Part shown: in pieces, positions 57,811 to 64,000 of the stretch
Numbering within the stretch: the first letter of the stretch is position 1
Layout: every line of letters starts with the position of its first letter
From: Gnetum montanum
Taxonomy: Eukaryota; Streptophyta; Gnetopsida; Gnetales; Gnetaceae
Assembly (NCBI GenBank): GCA_015680685.1
Contig: MNCI01027262.1
Coordinates: 1,160,289 to 1,224,288, forward strand
Reading direction: 5' to 3'
Length of the DNA stretch: 64,000 nucleotides
Notes under the pieces: model-generated
What the model was told of the DNA's origin: nothing
What the model saw: the letters and a program-made list of their open reading frames with translations, nothing else
Database searches by the model: none
Translations under genes and position numbers: made by a program

Positions 57811-58357
57811 AGTATTTATCCATGGTGTCATGTCCTACCCCCACATGGTAGTGGAGTGTGGAGTGCATTGCGATGCGATGTTAATCTAAAGTATTTATTT
57901 TCGCACAATGCCTGGCATAGCGTACATGCAAAAAAAAAGCTGTGCGTTTTACGTTAAGGTGCAGACCTGGAAAACTAAAATACATGCCAGAAAACAGAAC
58001 AAAAACAGCAGCCCCGCAGCATGGATTAATTTTTAACACAAATTGAAGCCATTTACCATTAGCAGCCATTCATCTTTGACCCTAAGGTCTCCAATCCAGT
58101 TTTCCATGGTTTTTCATTGACATCACATTGAAAAAACAAAACAAGAGCTAAACTTAAAATATTGTGGAAAGTAGCGTGAACTAGCAGTATTAAAAAAAAA
58201 GAACAAAACAAATTAACATTAATTTTTTCATTCTATTTCATTTTTACCTAATTTCTATAACTCTCCTCCACATGGCACACATAACACACAGTTTTGCTAC
58301 TATGCCCTTTGAAATTTTTGGTATGATATATTAAAACCACACAAACCCCACACAATG
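57811..58357. other. Non-coding stretch unique to copy 2
   Basis: It replaces the 5.3 kb at 20,906-26,200 of copy 1. No gene or repeat recognised; poly-A runs near 58,190. Confidence 0.4.
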
Positions 58358-58950
58358 CGCATAATTCCTATGAGTTTGAGTACCCTAAGTCTTATGACTA
58401 ACAATCCACTATGGTATGTAAAGAGTTATTAATAATATAATTCATAGATTAGTACTAATTATATACTATTATAAATAGAGTACAACTAGTACTAGTTTTA
58501 GCTCTCCTTCATCTTTGTAATTGTTTTATTATTGTATTTGGGCTTTTTGTAGTCTAGGAATGGCATCTTATATGGTCTAGCATGTGAAAATAAGATTAGA
58601 TAATGAGCATATAAAAAAAAGGCTACTACATCACTATTTCAGGAAAGCTATTGAAAGGAAAATCCAGAAAGATGTGGGAAAAAACAATTGAAGATGATCT
58701 AAGGAATTTGCAAATAAACAAAGATCTAGCTCTTCATAAAGCTAAATGGAAAAAAAAAAGAGTCATATAACCAACCTCATTGTATTGGAACAAGTTGAGA
58801 TGATAATGATGATGATTTTTTATAATTCTAGGTTATGTTCATGGGGCTCTTTTCATCTTTTGGTGGTGTGCTTCTTTCTCTCATAGTGCTAAAATATTTG
58901 CATTGTCCTAGGATCTCTTCTCATCATGGGTTCTCTAACATATTTACAAT
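58358..58950 (+). repeat. Unoccupied paralogue of the element B insertion site
   Basis: 58,358-58,470 matches 26,205-26,323 and 58,466-58,950 matches 36,305-36,798. The single CTATT at 58,466-58,470 is the pre-insertion target of element B. Confidence 0.92.
58640..58760 (+). pseudogene. LINE-like reverse transcriptase C-terminal remnant, copy 2
   Basis: The frame reads GKSRKMWEKTIEDDLRNLQI then NKDLALHKAKWKKKR, a pattern seen at the end of plant non-LTR retrotransposon polymerases. Too short to name a family. Confidence 0.5.
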
Positions 58951-59820
58951 TGATGAGTGGCAAGGTACCCCTACACTCAACCATACGAATACGAGCGCTC
59001 ACGCACAATCTAGTCAAACTCCACAAACGGACTAGTTGTGGTATCTAGATAATTACACATTGATTGCAATTCGTTGTCTTCCCACTTGGAGTAATATTTA
59101 CTTTGCCACATATGGTTTAGTCTAGAGTGAGGCGAATGATATGATCCTAAACTAATGCTACTCCTAGATACGATGGCAAATAATCCTGTTTAAAGCTAGT
59201 ACATAATGAGAAGCATAATTTAAATGTGCCTAAGTGCAATGAGTATCTGTCCTCAATTATCCGTACACATCTTGGACCTCGTGTACTACTTCTAGGATTA
59301 CCAAGCGTATATTACTTGAGCACTCCTAGATACGCTACTAAGTTACCAACTAGTTACACTTAAATGTGCGTAATTAACTCGTACTCAGTCTGCAATTAAC
59401 AACAGGAATAGTAAATGATGGTAAAGAAATATTAATTAAGAAAACAATAAATAAAAATAACAATTAAGTAATTAAAACTAAGTGAATGCAATGATGGAGT
59501 AATCTCGATCTTTATTACCCATCATGTGCAGGTCCAAGTATGTCACACTCGAATAAAGGTTCTGTACAATTACAATCATCACACTACAGGCATGCACTGG
59601 GGAAAGAATGGAAATTAACTGCAACTAACAAAAAAAAGACTCTATTCCTACACTTCTTAACTCCCTTCCTGTGTGCCTGAATGTGGTATTTATAGGCTTA
59701 CATAGGAGGCATGATATCGTGTATCCAATATCATTATCCAAGTCATGATATCGTGTACCCGATATCGAGGGTCCAATATCAAGCATCTGATATTAGCACC
59801 TAACAAATCACAATTCATCA
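58951..59820 (-). repeat. 3' LTR of element D (870 bp)
   Basis: Plus-strand ends TGATGAGTGGCAAGG and AATTCATCA, then TACCCCC (reverse of a polypurine tract). Minus-strand TATA box TATAAATA at 59,694-59,687. Upstream, between 59,705 and 59,795, six GATATC/CAATATC words, including ATGATATCGTGTA twice. Near its left end it carries the reverse complement of the ATACG...GGGGTACC terminus of the element C LTR. Confidence 0.88.
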
Positions 59821-59979
59821 TACCCCCAAGACTAAATAACAACTCGTTCTCGAGTCAAAGAAAGTGAGAAACAAGTTCATTCAATTACAAATAGGGGATA
59901 TGTATGAGATTATTGAATGACCATGAACTTTTTCATGCCGCAATGTGGGACTAAAAGAAATTTGGACATAGACACAAAA

Positions 59980-60324
59980 GAAAAAACTTGTGAAACTCAT
60001 GTGGTTCCCGATGGTGGTGGCTCCTACATGGATGCCTTTCCTTTGTTCTATGCTCCAAGCTTCTGAGATTGATACTGTTGAAGAAGCACCTAACGTTTCT
60101 CCTCTTCTATCCAAGGATTATGAGCCATCCATGATGATGTTCCAAAGTTTGATGGAGTTAGCACTTCCCATGGACATGGCAGCTGCGAGAACACTTGATT
60201 GGAATTAACATGCCACGCTACAAATAGCCATCATTCCTCTTAATAGGCTCGGGCCCTGACCTCTCCCTAGGTGTTCAGTTGTACCTTGAGAAGGTCCTCC
60301 TTGTTGTTCTCTTTTAGAGGCCAT
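59980..60324 (-). pseudogene. Extra ORF of element D, internally deleted
   Basis: The minus-strand ATG at 60,324 gives MASKREQQGGPSQG, the same start as the extra ORFs of copies 1 and 2. After about 30 codons it jumps to the C-terminal part, with the His-rich SHHHREPHEF-like end near 59,990-60,010. About 1.7 kb or more is missing relative to element E. Confidence 0.6.
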
Positions 60325-61680
60325 CTATAATCACACAAAGATCAATTATTAGTAAGGTTATTGAAAGAAGTTCAATTATTTTATACCTTACTCATTGCCT
60401 TTAATAAATGTTGAATTCTCTGCTTAGTGTGATTTTAGAGTTAGAAAGTTTTTTAAGGAAGTTGCTCTAGAAGTTTATTGTTGGACCTGATTTGTTTAGG
60501 TGACACATAAAAGGACATGTAATGGTTTTGATGAACGTTTGATAAAATGATGACAAAGGAAAGAATAGATTTGGCAATGAAGTACTTAGAGGGTATAAAG
60601 TGATGTGGTGGTGTGCAACAAGTACAAATTACAAAATTCACGCAAGTGGGTCTTCCCCAAAGCAAGTTCCAACCTATAATGCCCTTGCGTAACCACACGT
60701 TAAAATGTCCATAGGCACTAGAAGGGTTAAATGTAATCTACACCAATGCAACAAAACACACATATGTTAAATACCATCGTAATGAGGTATGAATTTTATA
60801 CCACACAAGACACAAGTTAGAAATACTTAGATAGTGAAATGAAACGAATCGTAGAAGGGATTGCAAAGATTGGCATGTGAGGTAACTGACTCAAGGCACA
60901 ATGAATTCTAGGTGTAGGGCATGATTAATGTGTCATTAGCCCATCGCTCCAGAATCAAAACCAAGTCTAGTCCACCGATCAGTGCCATCGCATTGTTTCA
61001 TCCAAGGATGAACGACCATAAGAGCATCATGAAAGCAAGGTGTATAGTCACTTGGCATTTTGTCCAAGGGAGGAGTGATTAGGAATTTCTTTGCAGTACA
61101 TTTTTTTTAGTCACTTTGGCACTTTGTTCTTTCCAATAGTGGACTGAAGAAGCCACCAACCTTTAGGCATGGGTGCATGTCTTTCCAATGGAACCCCTAG
61201 ACTAGCATTGAGTTTCTTTAGGGAGTGCCTTTATTACTCTTACTCCCATTTTTCGTTAGATCTACAAGGATCTTAGTACAACCAAGCTACATGATAGCAC
61301 CTACAAAAGTCACCAAAGAGAATTCACAAGTACCCTTGATGCCACACCCTGGCCATTCCCTCTTAGTCCATCATTTTTCACTCTGGGCATAATGAGCACA
61401 AAATTACTTTAAATTTTAATGATGACAAGAATATCATCATACCTAGAGTAGAACTTCTTATTAATATAATGGATGGGTGGATGTTGTGGGCTCATTGTCC
61501 AAATAATTAGTCATTTGTGACACAATACCATAGAACAACACCTCAACCAATTGTTTACATGAGTGTTTTATTCATAGATGATATTATCCACAAAAATATA
61601 AAACAATAAATTAGAAATAAAAAACTAGAAAACAAAAAATTGTAAAATTAAACAAAAGGAAAAATATTTACTAATTCTAC
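60325..61680 (-). other. Conserved non-coding region of element D
   Basis: Matches 15,980-17,215 and 43,320-44,580, with no internal promoter segment. Minus-strand phrases GAAAGACATGCACCCATGCC and GAAGACCCACTTGC correspond to the 3' region of elements B and C. Confidence 0.65.
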
Positions 61681-62420
61681 TTATTAGAATGGAGGATATC
61701 CCCCATAACTAAATAGTTGAGCATGGCTAGAATTAATAAATGGAAAATGTGGATCCATGCATGTTGGAAATGTTGGGGATCGATCATATTCAAACCATCA
61801 GGTGTCTTTTGAGATGGTGGTTGGAATATACCCAAATTGGCATTCACACACTTGATTGTAGTAGGCATAGTGGGGCAAATTATAAGATGTGGTCATGTGA
61901 TAAGGAGCTAATACACTATGGCACCTGTGATCGTAAGATGATATGCAAGGATCAATATGTTCCCCTACGTGGCTATATTCATTGGGCCACATAGTTGTTG
62001 AAGTGTTGATTAGTGGCCCTATTAAGGTAGCAGGAAGTGTTAAGTTCGAAGGAGTAGGTGCATCATAGCGCTAAACTTGTGCTGAGTTGGTTGATGTAGT
62101 GGTTTTAGAACCGTGCTATCTCTTCCTATGGTCATGCCTAAAGAAAGGACACTTTTTATGTTATGGAGGACCTCCACTGCTATTAATAGCAGCAACACAA
62201 GTAATGTTCATGGGTTGGTGACGTGGTGAAAAACCTTCTAACACAACTGCTGGAGATGTAGAAGGAGGTGAATGATGAGAATATTGAGGGTAAGGAGGAG
62301 TGCAAGGAACATGAGGTGATTATTGTTGGCAACCATTTGGAACGCGACCACCAGCGAGTGTCCTCGAACAGGATTTAGGTGCTTGCTGGTCTTCTGGCAA
62401 CACCAAGGCCCAGATACCTC
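61680..62420 (-). pseudogene. gag C-terminal remnant of element D
   Basis: Minus strand: a Pro/Ser/Tyr-rich stretch (PHVPCTPPYPQYSHHSPPST, about 62,250-62,310), the motif HKKCPFFRHDHRKR (about 62,115-62,160) equal to KKxPFF of the other elements, then a Tyr/His-rich tail (61,740-61,990). No protease motif follows. Confidence 0.55.
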
Positions 62421-62429
62421 CAAATAGAC

Positions 62430-63500
62430 TCAGTAGTTAATGTGAGTATGTGTGTGTGCTGTTGTGGTGTGCGATTGTGAAAAATGAAACTATTGCATTG
62501 TGTGTAAACTACAAATGACTTATCTTAAAGAGGTTCAGCCAACTTTGCCAAGTACTATGAGTTGTTGAGAGTTCCTATTTTGTTCAATTGCCTAGTCTAC
62601 GCAGTCCTTATAATACCTACTAGTAACAAATAAAATTATGCAAAAACATTTGAGCACAACTCTGTGAATCTACTTCTAATTTTCCCCAGAGAAAGAGATA
62701 GTTCCACAAGAAAACTAGAAATAGAGCGAGATTCAATGGAAATTAGAGATAAGAGAAAAACAAAGCAGATTTGTGTAAAGATCTCAAATATTTAAACAAG
62801 GTAAAATGATACGAGTAAACACTTCACAATAAAGCTATCCCAAATTCAATAACTACGAATTATTCAAACTTCCAAGGCTCAAATAAGAAATTTCTTCAAG
62901 ACAATCCTACTATGCTACCCAAAAATTACTGTGTAAACTATCACATACGAGACTCCATTTTGGCTAGATAATGGATGTCAACAATTGCATTCAACAGAAC
63001 CTTCAAAAGACTTGATAATTTCTGATTGAAATACCATGGAGATTCACTTTAAAGTTAAAAGAAGGTATTCTGGTCCTATCAAAATACCAAATATTTTCTG
63101 AATCCTCTTGACTATTGAATCGTTCAACGGCATGACTACAAGCAGAGGCTCTTTTACAACGATCTCAATAGCAGTTCTTATACGCTGCACAATAATCAAA
63201 TTCACTACTAAAATGCTCTTAAGGCTTTCAAACACAAGCGCTTCTATGGAAAAATTTTAATATAAATCTTCTATTATGCAACAAGAAACAATAAGAGCAA
63301 TCTAAAAATCCCAAAATTACTTGCCAATCATGATACTATCTAAACCACTAGCTAAACAATTTAAACAAAATAAAAAACAAAAAACATAACTCACAGGACT
63401 ATGACAAAGAGGCTGAAATGTTGTCTTTAGCAAGCCATCTTACAAGCAATCTTTCATAATGTGTGACCCCAAGTGTGTCCCAGTGTGTTATCCCAAGTGA
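62430..63500. other. Non-coding stretch
   Basis: No gene or domain seen. It lies downstream (on the minus strand) of the TATA box at 63,528 and may be LTR R/U5 and leader of another element. Confidence 0.3.
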
Positions 63501-63527
63501 GACCCCTTTTCTTCTAACCCCTCAAGC

Positions 63528-63537
63528 CTTTTTATAG
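63528..63537 (-). promoter_or_regulatory. Candidate minus-strand TATA box, possibly of an LTR
   Basis: The minus strand reads AAACCTATAAAAAGGCTTGAG, with a strong TATA box (CTATAAAAAG). Upstream lie short repeats (63,602-63,646) and the paired phrases GTTGTAACCACC/GTTGTAACTATC. The setting resembles a retrotransposon U3. No matching LTR partner is in the window. Confidence 0.35.
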
Positions 63538-63601
63538 GTTTCAAAAGGTAGTTAGATTCTAAAATATCTTAGCTAACTTCTCTCCCAAGTAAGGAACTTA
63601 T

Positions 63602-63646
63602 TTACTTGACCAACAAGTTAGGAGATTACTTGCCCAACAAGTTAGG
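63602..63646. repeat. Two 21-bp units, 24-bp period
   Basis: TTACTTG(A/C)CCAACAAGTTAG followed by G occurs at 63,602-63,622 and 63,626-63,646 with one mismatch. Confidence 0.7.
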
Positions 63647-64000
63647 TAAGTTACAAAAATTTTGGGTGGTTGTAACCACCATAGAGATAAAAAAACTGCA
63701 ACTGACAAGTGGCCTTTTTAGTTGCCAAGTGTCTTCATGGTAATCAAAATTAAAATTAGTTACAAATATCATAGTTGTAACTATCATAGGATGTTACAAC
63801 TTCCATAAGAATAAAAGGGATAATAGCCAAATGTCCCCCTTTATATAGTAAGTTACACAAATATCTCATTGATTTCTTTTCTCCGTAAGTAACAATACCC
63901 ATTTTTTTCTTAAAAATTATATATATATAAAATGGTGTAGCAAACATCTGGTGGTATTGTTATCGAGATTTTTGGAGATGAAAATGGCGTAGTCGCTGGA

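Larger units (their letters stand above)
58951..62430 (-). mobile_element. Element D: non-autonomous Athila-like element
   Basis: Minus strand. From the left: 3' LTR, polypurine tract, internally deleted extra ORF, conserved non-coding region, gag tail. No protease, RT, RNase H or integrase. It has the same order as element E but sits at a different target: ACAAT at 58,946-58,950 corresponds to ACAGT at 36,794-36,798. The 5' LTR is not in the window, or the element is truncated near 62,430. Confidence 0.75.

Overview
This window looks like intergenic DNA from a large seed-plant genome, most plausibly a gymnosperm (inference: very low gene density, old decayed Ty3/gypsy elements, dirigent-type genes; no sequence here fixes the species). 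I found no intact host gene. Nearly everything is LTR-retrotransposon sequence at different stages of decay, plus two broken dirigent genes carried in an old tandem duplication.

Region 1-12,519 (minus strand) is a Tat/Ogre-lineage Ty3/gypsy element: gag/protease at the right, then RT, RNase H, a second RNase H and integrase to the left. Between protease and RT lies a plus-strand, intron-containing transcription unit with its own TATA box, ATG, acidic C-terminus and poly(A) signal (5,735-10,411), flanked by arrays of a GCTAGTTTTAGGCC-like repeat. The element stops at a 49-base poly-C tract (12,520-12,568).

Region 12,569-20,905 is copy 1 of a duplicated block, and 40,683-57,810 is copy 2. Each block holds, on the minus strand, parts of a non-autonomous Athila-like element (gag and protease remnants, no RT-integrase, and a long extra coiled-coil ORF in the env position), followed by a plus-strand dirigent pseudogene (20,002 and 57,006). 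Both protease copies have lost the catalytic Asp in the same way, so that loss came before the duplication. The dirigent copies were broken independently.

Two full-length Athila-like elements sit in this framework: element B (26,324-36,304) and element C (44,707-54,638). Both are on the plus strand, with about 0.85-kb LTRs, a tRNA-Asp type primer-binding site and perfect 5-bp target duplications. Each can be checked against an empty site in the other copy of the duplicated sequence: C against 17,408-17,412, B against 58,466-58,470. A third element, D (58,951 to about 62,430, minus strand), has the same gag plus extra-ORF layout without RT-integrase as the element in the duplicated block (E, LTR at 39,370-40,281). 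Several LTRs carry a cluster of GATATC/GATATT words just upstream of the TATA box, and the extra ORF of the non-autonomous family has its own LTR-like promoter (15,690-15,800 and 43,034-43,110).

The remaining stretches (20,906-26,200, 36,800-39,369, 57,811-58,357, 62,430-64,000) are AT-rich and non-coding. They hold a degenerate tandem array of about 215 bp period (24,300-25,260), a LINE-like remnant present twice, and a possible further minus-strand LTR near 63,530. Almost all coding remnants carry CAA/CAG to TAA/TAG changes, as expected from deamination of methylated, silenced DNA.
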